This document shows, piece by piece, positions 34,420 to 43,093 of a stretch of DNA of 46,454 nt. The stretch spans positions 1 to 46,454 of the forward strand of contig DKUO01000040.1 of NCBI GenBank assembly GCA_002490705.1, read 5' to 3'. The notes beneath the pieces are model-generated. The model made no database searches. It was not told the DNA's origin and was given only the letters and a program-made list of their open reading frames with translations. Both the position numbers and the translations under genes were made by a program. Every line of letters begins with the position of its first letter. Positions within the stretch are counted from its first letter, which is position 1. The DNA is from Lachnospiraceae bacterium UBA7202. Its GTDB lineage: Bacteria > Bacillota > Clostridia > Lachnospirales > Lachnospiraceae.

Positions 34420-35121
34420 ATGGGGACATTGGTGGAAATCCGGGATATTTGCAAGGTCTACAATCCCGGGGAAAATGAGGTGAAGGCGTTGGACCACGTG
34501 AGCCTGACTATCGGGGAGGGTGAATTCGTGGCGATTATCGGGCATTCCGGTTCGGGAAAGTCCACGCTGATGAACATGCTTGGCTGTCTGGACGTGCCGA
34601 CCAGCGGGAGCTATTTCCTGCACGGCCACGACGTTGGCAGTATGTCGGATGACGAACTCTCGGACATCCGAAATCAGGAGATTGGTTTTATTTTTCAGGG
34701 ATTCAATCTGATTCCCAGCCTGACGGCGGTGGAAAATGTGGAGCTGCCCCTGATTTATCGGGGTGTGGGAAAGAGGGAAAGGCTGGAGCTTTCGGAGCGG
34801 GCGCTTGAGAAAGTGGGGCTCGCCAAACGTAAGACGCATAAGCCTTCGGAAATGTCCGGCGGGCAGCAGCAGAGAGTCGCCATCGCCAGAGCCATCGCGC
34901 AGGCGCCGCCGATCATTTTGGCGGACGAGCCGACCGGAAATCTGGATTCCGGTTCTACCAGGGAAATCATGGAGATATTGCGGGGACTGCACGAGGAGGG
35001 CAGGACCGTGATCCTGATTACGCATGATAATGAGATCGCGGCCAGAGCGAAACGAGTGATAAAAATTATGGACGGGAAAATAGAGGAGGACTATGAAAAT
35101 GTTTCGGAAAGCGAAGAATAA
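34420..35121 (+). CDS. MacB/LolD-type ABC transporter ATPase (233 aa)
   Basis: ATPase of an export-type ABC system. Walker A is GHSGSGKST, Q-loop FIFQGFNLIPSLTAVENV, signature MSGGQQQRVAIARAI, Walker B IILADEPTGNLDS, His switch ITHD. The typical DVGSMSDDELSDIRNQEIGF insert marks the LolD/MacB subgroup. I chose ATG 34420 (AAGGAAAG upstream); ATG 34396 would add eight residues. Its last 29 bp overlap the adaptor gene. With the adaptor and FtsX-like permease it forms a three-part system for exporting antimicrobial peptides, drugs or lipids; the substrate cannot be read from sequence. Confidence 0.93.
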   Translation: MGTLVEIRDICKVYNPGENEVKALDHVSLTIGEGEFVAIIGHSGSGKSTLMNMLGCLDVPTSGSYFLHGHDVGSMSDDELSDIRNQEIGFIFQGFNLIPSLTAVENVELPLIYRGVGKRERLELSERALEKVGLAKRKTHKPSEMSGGQQQRVAIARAIAQAPPIILADEPTGNLDSGSTREIMEILRGLHEEGRTVILITHDNEIAARAKRVIKIMDGKIEEDYENVSESEE

Positions 35122-36733
35122 GGCGGAAAATGCAGAAACCACTGATGTTGCAGAGATGATGCCGAAGACAAAAAAGGAGAAAAAACCATGGGATAAGGAG
35201 AAAAAGAAAAAGGTCCGCCGACGGGCGATTGCAGGCGGACTGGCTGTCTTGGTGGTGGCCTTTTTTGTGAGAAATTCCATTATGGCAAAAAATGCGGCGC
35301 CCATGGTATCTACGGTGGCGGCTTCTGTGGGGGATGTGGAGCAGATTTTGAGCACGGGCGGCACCGTGATGAGTGATGAGAAAAAGACCTACTTCGCACC
35401 CATATCCGTGGAGGTTGGAGAAGTGAAAGTATCCACCGGCGATATGGTGAAAAAGGGAGATGTGATGCTCACTTTTGACGAGGAGGCTCTTATGGTGGAG
35501 AAGCAGGAGGCGGAGTACAAACTTGCTTCCAACGAGGGCGGTTATGAGAGTTCTATCCACAAGGATAACCAGTACATAGCGGATCTGTCCGAGGCGACCA
35601 CCAATCTGGAGGTGCTTGACCAGCAGATTGCGGACAATGAGAATCTGTTAAAAGAGATCAATAAAAAGATAGAGGACAAAAAGGCGGGCTGGTCATACAA
35701 CGGGGCGGCCTTGCAGGCAACTATTTTGGAGCAGGAAAAGAAAATTGCCGATGAGAAACAGAAGATGGAGGAGCGGCACGAATGGGAGGCGCAGCAGGGA
35801 CTTCCTTCCGATGATAAGAGCTTGAGGAAACAGCAGAAAGAAAAGGAAGAGAAGGACGAGGCAGCCAAGGCGCAGATCGCTTATGACGAGGAAGTGCTGT
35901 TAAATCTTCAGGAACAGGCCCAGTACAATTCCTATGAGGAACAGAACAACAAGGAAGTCCGGGATTTACAGAGGCAGGCGAAGGAAGTGGAGGATTTGAT
36001 CGCTTCCTATGAGGAATATAAATCCGAGATGAAGTCCCAGAAGGAGACTTCCGAAAACGGCGTTTTGGATCAGGGGAGCAGGGAAAAGCTGGAAGCTGAT
36101 ACCGCATTGGAGAAGCTGACCAATCAGGAGAAACTGGATGATATCACCAGTGTGGAAAACGGTTTGAAAGCCGAGTTTGCGGGCGTGGTTACGGAGCTTG
36201 AGGCTGTGGCAGGCCAGCCGCCCACGGAGAGCGGGAAACTGGTGACCGTGGAGAGCACGGAAAAGGTACATGTGCGTCTGAATGTTTCCAAGTATGATCT
36301 GGAAAAGATTGCCGAGGGGCAGAAGGCGGACGTTGACATTGCAGGGAAAATCTATGAGGGCACAGTGAGTAAGATCGACGGTATGGCTACCAAGAATGAC
36401 AGCGGCGCTATGGTGGTAGGCGTGGATGTGCGGATTGAAAATCCCGACGAAAATATTTTCCTGGGCGTGGAGGCCAAGGTTTATGTCCATATGGCAAAGG
36501 CGGAGGGCGTTGTCACCGTTCCTTTGGAAGTGATCAACAGCGACAGAGAGGGCGACTTTGTTTTTGTGGAGGAAAACGGTGTGGTGGCAAAGCGGCGCAT
36601 CACCGTGGGTATTTCTTCCGACAGCGTCAGTGAGATTACGGAAGGACTCTCGGAGGGTGACAATGTAATTATGGCGAATGGCATGGAACTGGAAGAGGGC
36701 ATGGCGGTAACCGCCATACCGATGCAGGAGTAA
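35093..36733 (+). CDS. HlyD/RND-type membrane fusion (adaptor) protein (546 aa)
   Basis: Partner of the MacB-like transporter. A lysine-rich cytoplasmic start precedes a membrane helix (about residues 44-62). The first biotinyl-lipoyl half has STGDMVKKGDVMLTFDEE; a long charged coiled coil covers about 125-330 (EQEKKIADEKQKMEER, LQRQAKEVEDLIASYEEY). The second half has NVSKYDLEKIAEGQKADVDI, then VPLEVINSDREGDFVFVEENG and a tail ending in GMAVTAIPM. GAGGAGG lies before the ATG, inside the ATPase gene. In a Gram-positive cell it would reach into the wall space and gate or bind substrate. Confidence 0.92.
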   Translation: MKMFRKAKNKAENAETTDVAEMMPKTKKEKKPWDKEKKKKVRRRAIAGGLAVLVVAFFVRNSIMAKNAAPMVSTVAASVGDVEQILSTGGTVMSDEKKTYFAPISVEVGEVKVSTGDMVKKGDVMLTFDEEALMVEKQEAEYKLASNEGGYESSIHKDNQYIADLSEATTNLEVLDQQIADNENLLKEINKKIEDKKAGWSYNGAALQATILEQEKKIADEKQKMEERHEWEAQQGLPSDDKSLRKQQKEKEEKDEAAKAQIAYDEEVLLNLQEQAQYNSYEEQNNKEVRDLQRQAKEVEDLIASYEEYKSEMKSQKETSENGVLDQGSREKLEADTALEKLTNQEKLDDITSVENGLKAEFAGVVTELEAVAGQPPTESGKLVTVESTEKVHVRLNVSKYDLEKIAEGQKADVDIAGKIYEGTVSKIDGMATKNDSGAMVVGVDVRIENPDENIFLGVEAKVYVHMAKAEGVVTVPLEVINSDREGDFVFVEENGVVAKRRITVGISSDSVSEITEGLSEGDNVIMANGMELEEGMAVTAIPMQE

Positions 36734-36743
36734 AGGGGCGGCT

Positions 36744-37970
36744 ATGGCACAAATATGGGAATATATAAAAATCGCCCTGATGAACATTAAGACGAACAAG
36801 GGGCGTTCCGTCCTCACCATGCTGGGCATTATCATCGGTATTGCCTCCGTCATCATGATTATTTCCATCGGTAACGGGGTACGCGGCTCCATCAATCAGG
36901 AGCTGGAAAATATGGGCGGCGGACTGATCGCCATTTATACCAACAGCAATGAGGAAGGAAATGATGTGGCCTTTACGGAGGAAGACTTTGCGCTGATTAA
37001 GGAAAAGGTGGAGCATGTCAAGGGCGCCACGGCGCAGTATGGCTACTATGGAGCGACGGTCAAAGGGCGTAAAGGCGGCGACTTTGCGGCGATTCTCAAC
37101 GGCGGCAACACGGCGCTACAGTATGCCATCGGAAACGAGCCCATTGTCAGGGGCAGGTACTTTTCCGAGAGTGAATGTGAATCCGGGGCTATGGTCTGTG
37201 TGATCAATGAGAGCAATGCCAGGGATCTTTTCGGGACGACGGACGTGGTAGGCATGAGCATTGAAGTGAGTCTCTGGGATGTGAGTCAGGATGTGCGGAT
37301 CGTGGGCATCAGACAGGACACGCCGGCGGGCATCATTTCCAGCATGAGCGGCGGCGGGTATCTGCAAGTGGAAATGCCGCTTTCGGCCATGGCGTCCGGG
37401 TTTGGGTTCTGGATCGGCGAGTTTGATTCGGTCTATGTGGTGGCGGAGAGCTCCGAGTATGTGACGCAGGTGGCGACGGACACCATCAACCTTTTGGAAA
37501 ACCGCTATAACGTGCGGGGAGAAAATAAAATTTTGATGGAAAGCTTTGCAGACTATTCGGCGCAGTACGATCAGATTCTCGGCGTGATTACGATTTTTAT
37601 TTCCTTCGTGGCGGCGATTTCCCTGTTGGTGGGCGGCATCGGCGTTATGAACATCATGCTGGTGTCCGTGACAGAGCGGACAAGGGAGATCGGAATCCGA
37701 AAGTCGCTGGGCGCCAGAACCAAGTCGATTTTGTTACAGTTTCTGGCGGAGGCGGGCATCATTACCCTGATCGGCGGTCTGATCGGGATTGTTCTCGGCG
37801 CTTTGGGAGCTTCTGCGGTTTGCAGCGCCATGGGATTTGCGGCGCAGATCAACGCGTCCACGGTGGTGATCGCGGCGGCCTTCTCCTCGGCGGTGGGCAT
37901 CTTCTTCGGTATCTATCCGGCGAAAAAGGCGGCGAAGTTAAGCCCCATCGAGGCGCTTAGGCACGAGTAG
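36744..37970 (+). CDS. MacB/FtsX-family ABC permease (408 aa)
   Basis: Membrane subunit of the efflux system. It follows the family plan: one N-terminal helix (GRSVLTMLGIIIGIASVIMIISIG, about 19-40), a large extracellular domain of some 230 residues, then three C-terminal helices (about 275-305, 330-350 and 365-385). ERTREIGIRKSLGA lies in the coupling loop and is the standard contact with the ATPase. It ends with the usual KLSPIEALRHE. The gap to the adaptor is 10 bp. No two-component genes are adjacent, although the repeats upstream suggest that one acts on this operon. Confidence 0.95.
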   Translation: MAQIWEYIKIALMNIKTNKGRSVLTMLGIIIGIASVIMIISIGNGVRGSINQELENMGGGLIAIYTNSNEEGNDVAFTEEDFALIKEKVEHVKGATAQYGYYGATVKGRKGGDFAAILNGGNTALQYAIGNEPIVRGRYFSESECESGAMVCVINESNARDLFGTTDVVGMSIEVSLWDVSQDVRIVGIRQDTPAGIISSMSGGGYLQVEMPLSAMASGFGFWIGEFDSVYVVAESSEYVTQVATDTINLLENRYNVRGENKILMESFADYSAQYDQILGVITIFISFVAAISLLVGGIGVMNIMLVSVTERTREIGIRKSLGARTKSILLQFLAEAGIITLIGGLIGIVLGALGASAVCSAMGFAAQINASTVVIAAAFSSAVGIFFGIYPAKKAAKLSPIEALRHE

Positions 37971-37980
37971 ACATTTTCCC

Positions 37981-38008
37981 TTGCACTTTCGGGGATTTTT
38001 AGTATAAT
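37981..38008 (+). promoter_or_regulatory. Promoter 10 bp before a start codon (possible leaderless mRNA)
   Basis: TTGCAC at 37981-37986, a 16-bp spacer and TATAAT at 38003-38008. The next gene's ATG is at 38018, about where transcription would begin, and no ribosome site is present. Confidence 0.65.
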
Positions 38009-38017
38009 AGATTTCAT

Positions 38018-38497
38018 ATGGAAATCGAATTTGACGTAAAAATTACTACAAATATTTTATATGATTATCTGTTACAGCACACCTATTCGCGGCTGCCCGG
38101 ACTGATGGGCACTCTGGTAGGTGTGCTTATGTTGTTTCTCTTTGCGGCGAACAAGCAGCCGCTCATATTGATCATCGCGCTGGTGATACTGCTGTATCTG
38201 CCGTGGACGCTCTTTTTGCGGGCGGCCTCTCAGGCAAAGACCACGCCGGCTTTTCAGAAGCCGCTTCATTACAGGCTGTCAGATGAGGGGATCGAGGTGT
38301 CGCAGGACGGAACTACAGAGCAGATGGCGTGGGAGGGTATGGTAAAGGCAATTTCCACACCGAAGAGCATTGTGGTATATACCACGGCGGTGAACGCCTG
38401 TATTTTTCCGAAGAGCGATCTGGGCGACAGGAAATACAAGGTGATTGAGATCATTTCCACTCATATGCCCCCGAAGAAGGTAAAAATTCGGGGTTAG
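38018..38497 (+). CDS. YcxB-like membrane protein (159 aa)
   Basis: Two helices (about 29-44 and 48-68) with an LPWTLFLRA junction, then a soluble YcxB-type C-terminal domain (HYRLSDEGIEVSQDG, WEGMVKAISTPKSIVVYTT, IFPKSDLGD). Function unknown. The start MEIEFDVKIT is the only suitable one; it is preceded by a promoter and not by a ribosome site, so it may be translated from a leaderless transcript. tsaE begins 40 bp after its end and may share the transcript. Confidence 0.8.
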   Translation: MEIEFDVKITTNILYDYLLQHTYSRLPGLMGTLVGVLMLFLFAANKQPLILIIALVILLYLPWTLFLRAASQAKTTPAFQKPLHYRLSDEGIEVSQDGTTEQMAWEGMVKAISTPKSIVVYTTAVNACIFPKSDLGDRKYKVIEIISTHMPPKKVKIRG

Positions 38498-38537
38498 TGC
38501 GCAAAAGCGGTATTCTCCGATCGGAAGGTATATTTGT

Positions 38538-38966
38538 ATGGTTGAAGTATTAGAAAGCTATAGTGCGGCGGAGACATTTGCATACGGGAAAGCTCTGGGC
38601 GAGAAGGCGGCGCAGGGGGAGGTGTACTCTCTGACCGGAGATCTGGGCGTGGGCAAAACCGTATTTACGCAGGGGGTTGCGGCAGGGCTTGGCATTACGG
38701 AACCTGTGAACAGTCCCACTTTTACGATTTTGCACAGTTATGAGGAGGGACGGATACCCCTTTATCATTTTGATGTGTACCGCATCGGGGATGTGGAAGA
38801 AATGGAAGAGATCGGCTATGAGGACTGTTTTTATGGAGAGGGCGTCTGCCTTGTGGAGTGGGCGGATCAGATTCAGGAGATTCTGCCGGAGGACTGTATC
38901 CGTATCATTATAGAGAAGGATTTGACGAAGGGCTTTGATTACCGCAGAATTACAGTAGAACGATAG
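38538..38966 (+). CDS. tsaE: tRNA t6A synthesis ATPase TsaE
   Basis: ATPase of the TsaBDE complex that attaches threonylcarbamoyl to A37 of ANN-decoding tRNAs. The 142 aa show Walker A GDLGVGKT (34-41), PTFTILHSYEEG, the HFDVYRIGDVEEMEEIGYED region and VEWADQIQEILP. The start ATG has AAGGT upstream. tsaB follows after 21 bp, then rimI, and tsaD comes about 2.3 kb later, which confirms its role. Confidence 0.96.
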   Translation: MVEVLESYSAAETFAYGKALGEKAAQGEVYSLTGDLGVGKTVFTQGVAAGLGITEPVNSPTFTILHSYEEGRIPLYHFDVYRIGDVEEMEEIGYEDCFYGEGVCLVEWADQIQEILPEDCIRIIIEKDLTKGFDYRRITVER

Positions 38967-38987
38967 GGAAAGAAAGACAGTGATAAC

Positions 38988-39713
38988 GTGAAAATATTGG
39001 CGCTTGACAGCTCCGGGCTGGTGGCCTCTGTGGCGCTTTCGGAGAATGACAATTTAATTGCGGAATACACCGTGCAGTATAAGAAGACACATTCCCAGAC
39101 CCTGCTTCCCATGCTTCAGGAGATATGCAGGATGGTGGAGCTTGATCTTGACACGGTGGACGCCATTGCGGTGGCGGCCGGGCCGGGATCTTTTACGGGA
39201 CTGCGGATCGGTTCCGCCACGGCGAAGGGCCTTGCCTTTGCCATGAAGAAACCGATTATACCGGTGCCCACCGTGGATGGCCTGGCCTATCAGATGTATG
39301 GGGCGGGGGATTTGGTCTGCCCGATTATGGACGCCCGAAGGAATCAGGTTTATACTGGTATTTATGAATTTATTCCTGACTGCGATGGTCAATTTGCATA
39401 TGACATGCGTGTTATAAAGGAACAGTGTGCGGTGTCTTTTGATGAGATTGCGGAGATTCTGAATGGATATAACAGGGATGTCATTTTTTTGGGAGATGGC
39501 GTGCCGGTCTTTCAGGAGCGGATGGCGCAGATCTTGCATGTGCCTTACACGGCGGCGCCCCTGCACCGGGCCAGACAGTCGGCGGCGGCTATCGCGGCTT
39601 TGGGGAGTATTTATTACAGACAGGGAAAAGCGGTGAGCGGCGCGGAATATGTGCCGGAGTATCTGCGGCTATCGCAGGCGGAGCGGGAGCGGGCCGAGAA
39701 AGAGCGGGCCTGA
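38988..39713 (+). CDS. tsaB: t6A complex scaffold protein TsaB
   Basis: Non-catalytic ASKHA-fold partner of TsaD. At 241 aa it has LALDSSG near the start, TLLPMLQEI, VAAGPGSFTGLRIGSATAKGLA, and a C-terminal part of which VCPIMDARRNQVYTGIYEF is characteristic. The start is GTG 38988; no nearby ATG fits, and the ribosome site (AAAGAAAG) is weak. The sequence PGSFTGLRIG is nearly invariant in the family. It is followed 26 bp on by rimI. Confidence 0.95.
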   Translation: MKILALDSSGLVASVALSENDNLIAEYTVQYKKTHSQTLLPMLQEICRMVELDLDTVDAIAVAAGPGSFTGLRIGSATAKGLAFAMKKPIIPVPTVDGLAYQMYGAGDLVCPIMDARRNQVYTGIYEFIPDCDGQFAYDMRVIKEQCAVSFDEIAEILNGYNRDVIFLGDGVPVFQERMAQILHVPYTAAPLHRARQSAAAIAALGSIYYRQGKAVSGAEYVPEYLRLSQAERERAEKERA

Positions 39714-39739
39714 AACAGCGAATCTGGGGAGGTTTCAAT

Positions 39740-40174
39740 ATGATTCATTATCGGCGGCTGCGGGCGGAGGATGTACCGGCGGTGAGCCGGCTGGAGGAGC
39801 AGACTTTCTCCATGCCATGGTCCGCAGAGTCTTTTTTTCGCATGATAGAGAAGGAGGATACCGCCTACTTTGTGGCGGAGGAGGACGGAAAAATCCTTGG
39901 CGGCTGCGGTCTGCTTTTGATTGCGGGGGAGGGGAATATCACTAACGTAGTGGTGGCTCCCCAAGCCAGAAGACGCGGTATTGCCACGGGGCTGTTGACC
40001 TACCTGCTGTCGGAGGGTGACCGGGCCGGTCTGACTGCTTATACCCTGGAGGTGCGGGTCAGTAATGCGGCGGCCATCGGTCTGTATGAGAAGCTTGGCT
40101 TTGTGTCCGAGGGGATCCGCCCGAATTTCTATGAAAAGCCAAGGGAAGACGCCGTGATTATGTGGAAGAGATAG
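39740..40174 (+). CDS. rimI: Ribosomal-protein alanine N-acetyltransferase RimI
   Basis: GNAT-fold acetyltransferase; homologues acetylate the N terminus of ribosomal protein S18. The 144 aa contain FSMPWSAESF, NVVVAPQARRRGIATGLL (acetyl-CoA loop), LEVRVSNAAAIGLYEKLGF and the final FYEKPREDAVIMW, all typical. GGAGG precedes the ATG. Its place between tsaB and tsaD is conserved in many Firmicutes. A terminator follows. Confidence 0.94.
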   Translation: MIHYRRLRAEDVPAVSRLEEQTFSMPWSAESFFRMIEKEDTAYFVAEEDGKILGGCGLLLIAGEGNITNVVVAPQARRRGIATGLLTYLLSEGDRAGLTAYTLEVRVSNAAAIGLYEKLGFVSEGIRPNFYEKPREDAVIMWKR

Positions 40175-40213
40175 CCAGCGTATGGAACAATTACCACTGT
40201 TGTCAGTCCTTTT

Positions 40214-40249
40214 GTCTGCTAGAATGAGAGTAGCAGCTTTTTGTTTTTT
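40214..40249 (+). terminator. Intrinsic terminator after rimI
   Basis: CTGCTA/TAGCAG with a 9-nt loop, followed by CTTTTTGTTTTTT. Confidence 0.8.
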
Positions 40250-40283
40250 AGGATGCGGCAGTAGGGAGAATGGGAGGATTGTC

Positions 40284-40526
40284 ATGCGCGAATACAAAGA
40301 AGAAAAAGAATTGACTAAGGTAGTCTGCAATGCCTGCGGTAAAATTTTGTTGGTAGAAAATGGAATTTTAAAGGAAGAGTGCATCCATGTGGATCACGAT
40401 TTCGGTTTTTTCGGCGAAAAGGACGGGGAGAGCGAAAGTTTTGATCTGTGCGAATCCTGTTACGAGAAACTGACTGCCGGCTTTGTGGTGCCGGTTGAAA
40501 GGCGGGAGAGAAAGGAACTGCTGTAA
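40284..40526 (+). CDS. Small cysteine-rich, probably zinc-binding protein (80 aa)
   Basis: I do not recognise this family by name. It has two CxxC pairs (CNACGK near residue 15 and CESCYE near 60) around a CIHVDHDFGFFG stretch, which suggests a zinc ribbon or rubredoxin-like knuckle. The start is ATG 40284 with GGGAGG 7 nt upstream; frames from 40182 run through the terminator and are not used. The next gene, rnz, begins 2 bp after its stop, so the two are coupled. Whether it acts on tRNA processing is unknown. Confidence 0.7.
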   Translation: MREYKEEKELTKVVCNACGKILLVENGILKEECIHVDHDFGFFGEKDGESESFDLCESCYEKLTAGFVVPVERRERKELL

Positions 40527-40528
40527 AC

Positions 40529-41440
40529 ATGTTGGATATCTGCTTATTGGGCACGGGGGGAATGATGCCTCTCCCACACAGATGGCTTACCTCTCTGATG
40601 GCGAGGTATAATGGGACCGACATCCTGATTGATTGCGGAGAAGGGACCCAGATTGCCATGAAGGAGAAAGGCTGGAGTCCGAAACCCATCGATGTGATCT
40701 GCTTTACCCATTTTCATGCGGATCACATCAGCGGCCTTCCGGGAATGCTGCTTACCATGGGGAATGCGGAGCGCAGGGAACCGCTTACGCTGATCGGGCC
40801 AAAAGGGTTGACCAAAGTGGTCAACTCCCTCCGTGTGATTGCCCCGGAGCTGCCGTTCGAGATTGTCTATGTGGAGATCACAGAGTCCGAGCAGAGCTTT
40901 TCGTTTCAGAACTTTCGTATCGAGGCATATCGCGTCAATCACAATGTGGTCTGCTATGGTTACAATATTGCGGTGGACCGTATCGGCAGATTTGATGTGG
41001 AGCGGGCAAAGGCGCTAAATATTCCGAGAAATTACTGGAATCCCCTGCAAAAAGGTGAGATAATAGAAATAGAGGGACGGACCTTCACGCCTGATATGGT
41101 GCTGGGGGCGCCCAGAAAGGGCCTCAAGGTCACATACTGTACGGATACAAGGCCCACGGAGAGCATTGTAAAAAATGCGCAGGGGGCTGATCTCTTCATC
41201 TGCGAGGGGATGTATGGGGAGCCGGACAAGGCGAAGAAGGCCAAAGAATATAAGCATATGACTTTTTATGAGGCGGCCCAGATGGCGAAGCGCGCTGAGG
41301 TGAAGGAACTTTGGCTGACACACTACAGTCCGTCGTTACTCCGCCCGGACGACTATATGCAGGAGGTTTGGAAAATTTTTCCAAATACGGTGGCGGCCAG
41401 AGATGGCAGAAGCGTGGATCTGACGTATGATGAAGAGTAG
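40529..41440 (+). CDS. rnz: Ribonuclease Z (tRNase Z), metallo-beta-lactamase fold
   Basis: Endonuclease that cleaves tRNA 3' trailers. The 303 aa begin with ICLLGTGGMMPLPHRWLTS and carry the HFHADH zinc motif at 61-66, a second histidine in YRVNHNVVCYG, TYCTDTRPTE with a metal aspartate, and LWLTHYSPS with the third histidine. The length suits the short bacterial tRNase Z. It lies within the t6A cluster, so two tRNA-maturation activities are encoded side by side. The exosite lobe typical of tRNase Z (GxP-rich arm) is not obvious, so a relative with another substrate is possible. Confidence 0.85.
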   Translation: MLDICLLGTGGMMPLPHRWLTSLMARYNGTDILIDCGEGTQIAMKEKGWSPKPIDVICFTHFHADHISGLPGMLLTMGNAERREPLTLIGPKGLTKVVNSLRVIAPELPFEIVYVEITESEQSFSFQNFRIEAYRVNHNVVCYGYNIAVDRIGRFDVERAKALNIPRNYWNPLQKGEIIEIEGRTFTPDMVLGAPRKGLKVTYCTDTRPTESIVKNAQGADLFICEGMYGEPDKAKKAKEYKHMTFYEAAQMAKRAEVKELWLTHYSPSLLRPDDYMQEVWKIFPNTVAARDGRSVDLTYDEE

Positions 41441-41469
41441 GGATAGGCAAAAGGATACAGGAGGGGGAT

Positions 41470-42045
41470 ATGAAACGTTCAGGCAGTGTTAAGATTTTGA
41501 TTATCGTGATCATTCTTGCGGCGATTGTTCTGGGATATTTCTACTATTTGGGGCATCGGGACAGGAAGCAGGCAGAGGAGGCAGTGGCAGCCACCGTGGT
41601 GCAGAGCGTGTTGATGCGCGATTTGGAACACAACTATCCGCCAACGCCCAAAGAGGTGGTGAAGTACTACAGCGAGATCACGGAATGCTTTTATAATGAA
41701 GAATACTCCGACGAGGAGCTGACGCAGCTTGCCACGAAGATTCAGCTGCTCTATGACGCGGAACTGGTGGCGAATAAGTCTCAGGATCAGTATATGCAGG
41801 ATCTGAAAAATGAGATTGTGGATATGAAGAAAAATAAGTATACCATTGCCAGCTATGAGGTTTCTTCCAGTACCGATGTGGAGTATTTTACACAGGATGA
41901 GTATTCCTGCGCAAGACTGTACTGCACCTATTATCTGCGGCAGCCAAGCAGCGGCACGCGGGTGGCGTCTCTGGAGCGGTTTGTGCTCAGACAGGATCAG
42001 GACGGCCATTGGAAGATACTTGGCTGGGAGCTGGTGGAGGATTAA
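41470..42045 (+). CDS. Uncharacterised single-pass membrane protein (191 aa)
   Basis: A short basic start is followed by one helix (ILIIVIILAAIVLGYFYYL, about 9-27) and an extracytoplasmic domain. Residues 35-110 form acidic helices that include NYPPTPKEVVKYYSEITECFYNEEYSDEEL; residues 120-191 are beta-rich and include a YCTYYLRQ strand and DGHWKILGWEL. The last part resembles NTF2-like or immunoglobulin-like extracellular domains. AGGAGGGGG precedes the ATG. tsaD starts 2 bp after its stop. I recognise it only as a family seen in Lachnospiraceae at this position. Confidence 0.7.
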   Translation: MKRSGSVKILIIVIILAAIVLGYFYYLGHRDRKQAEEAVAATVVQSVLMRDLEHNYPPTPKEVVKYYSEITECFYNEEYSDEELTQLATKIQLLYDAELVANKSQDQYMQDLKNEIVDMKKNKYTIASYEVSSSTDVEYFTQDEYSCARLYCTYYLRQPSSGTRVASLERFVLRQDQDGHWKILGWELVED

Positions 42046-42047
42046 AA

Positions 42048-43082
42048 ATGGAAAGCATGGGTGAAACCGTGACGATTCTGGCGATAGAATCCTCCTGTGA
42101 CGAGACGGCGGCGGCTGTGGTGAGAAACGGCAGGGAAGTGTTGTCAAACGTGATTGCTTCCCAGATTGACTTGCACACACTGTATGGCGGCGTGGTGCCG
42201 GAGATTGCCTCCCGCAAGCATATCGAGAAGATCAATCAGGTGATGGAGGAGGCTCTCCGGAGCGCGGGGAAGGGGCTTGCCGACATGGACGCGGTTGCAG
42301 TGACCTACGGCCCCGGCCTTGTCGGGCCGCTTCTGGTAGGGGTGTCTGCGGCGAAGGCGGTGAGCTTTGCTTCCGGCATTCCGCTGATCGGCGTTCATCA
42401 CATCGAGGGACATATCAGCGCCAATTACATAGAAAATAAAGAGCTGGAACCGCCCTTTGTCTGCCTTGTGGTATCGGGCGGTCATTCCCATCTGGTGGTG
42501 GTGCGGGATTACGGCGAATACGAAATTCTGGGCCGTACCAGAGACGATGCGGCAGGGGAGGCGTTTGACAAGGTGGCGAGGGCGATCGGCCTCGGCTATC
42601 CCGGCGGCCCTAAGATTGATCAGGTTTCCAAAGAGGGAAACCCGGAGGCAATCACTTTCCCGAGAGCAAAGGTGGGGGACTCTGACTACGATTTCAGTTT
42701 CAGCGGCTTAAAGTCGGCGGTGTTAAATTATTTAAATTCCTGTGAAATGAAGGGGACTCCGGTTTGCCAGGCTGATGTGGCGGCTTCCTTTCAGAAGGCG
42801 GTGGTGGACGTGCTCGTAGAGCACTCCATGCATGCGGTTTCGGAAAGCGGCATGAATAAGTTTGCCATAGCCGGCGGCGTGGCGTCGAACTCGGCGCTTA
42901 GAAGCGCGCTGACAAAAGAGTGCGAAAAGAGGGGGATTTCTTTTTATCACCCTTCGCCCATTCTCTGTACGGATAATGCGGCCATGATCGGCGCGGCGGC
43001 CTATTATGAGTACAGAAAGGGCGTGCGGCACGGCTGCGATTTAAATGCGGTGCCGAATTTGAAGCTCGGTGACCGGGCGTGA
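42048..43082 (+). CDS. tsaD: tRNA t6A transferase TsaD (Gcp/Kae1)
   Basis: Catalyses the last step of t6A formation, moving threonylcarbamoyl to A37. The 344-aa protein has LAIESSCDETAAAVV near the start, the metal-binding HHIEGH (His118 and His122), LVVSGGHSHLV, ARAIGLGYPGGPKID, SFSGLKSAV and IAGGVASNSALR, the full family set. ATG 42048 has GGAGG 7 nt upstream; a longer frame from 42009 overlaps the previous gene. ispD follows 11 bp later. Confidence 0.97.
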   Translation: MESMGETVTILAIESSCDETAAAVVRNGREVLSNVIASQIDLHTLYGGVVPEIASRKHIEKINQVMEEALRSAGKGLADMDAVAVTYGPGLVGPLLVGVSAAKAVSFASGIPLIGVHHIEGHISANYIENKELEPPFVCLVVSGGHSHLVVVRDYGEYEILGRTRDDAAGEAFDKVARAIGLGYPGGPKIDQVSKEGNPEAITFPRAKVGDSDYDFSFSGLKSAVLNYLNSCEMKGTPVCQADVAASFQKAVVDVLVEHSMHAVSESGMNKFAIAGGVASNSALRSALTKECEKRGISFYHPSPILCTDNAAMIGAAAYYEYRKGVRHGCDLNAVPNLKLGDRA

Positions 43083-43093
43083 AAGGATAAAAT

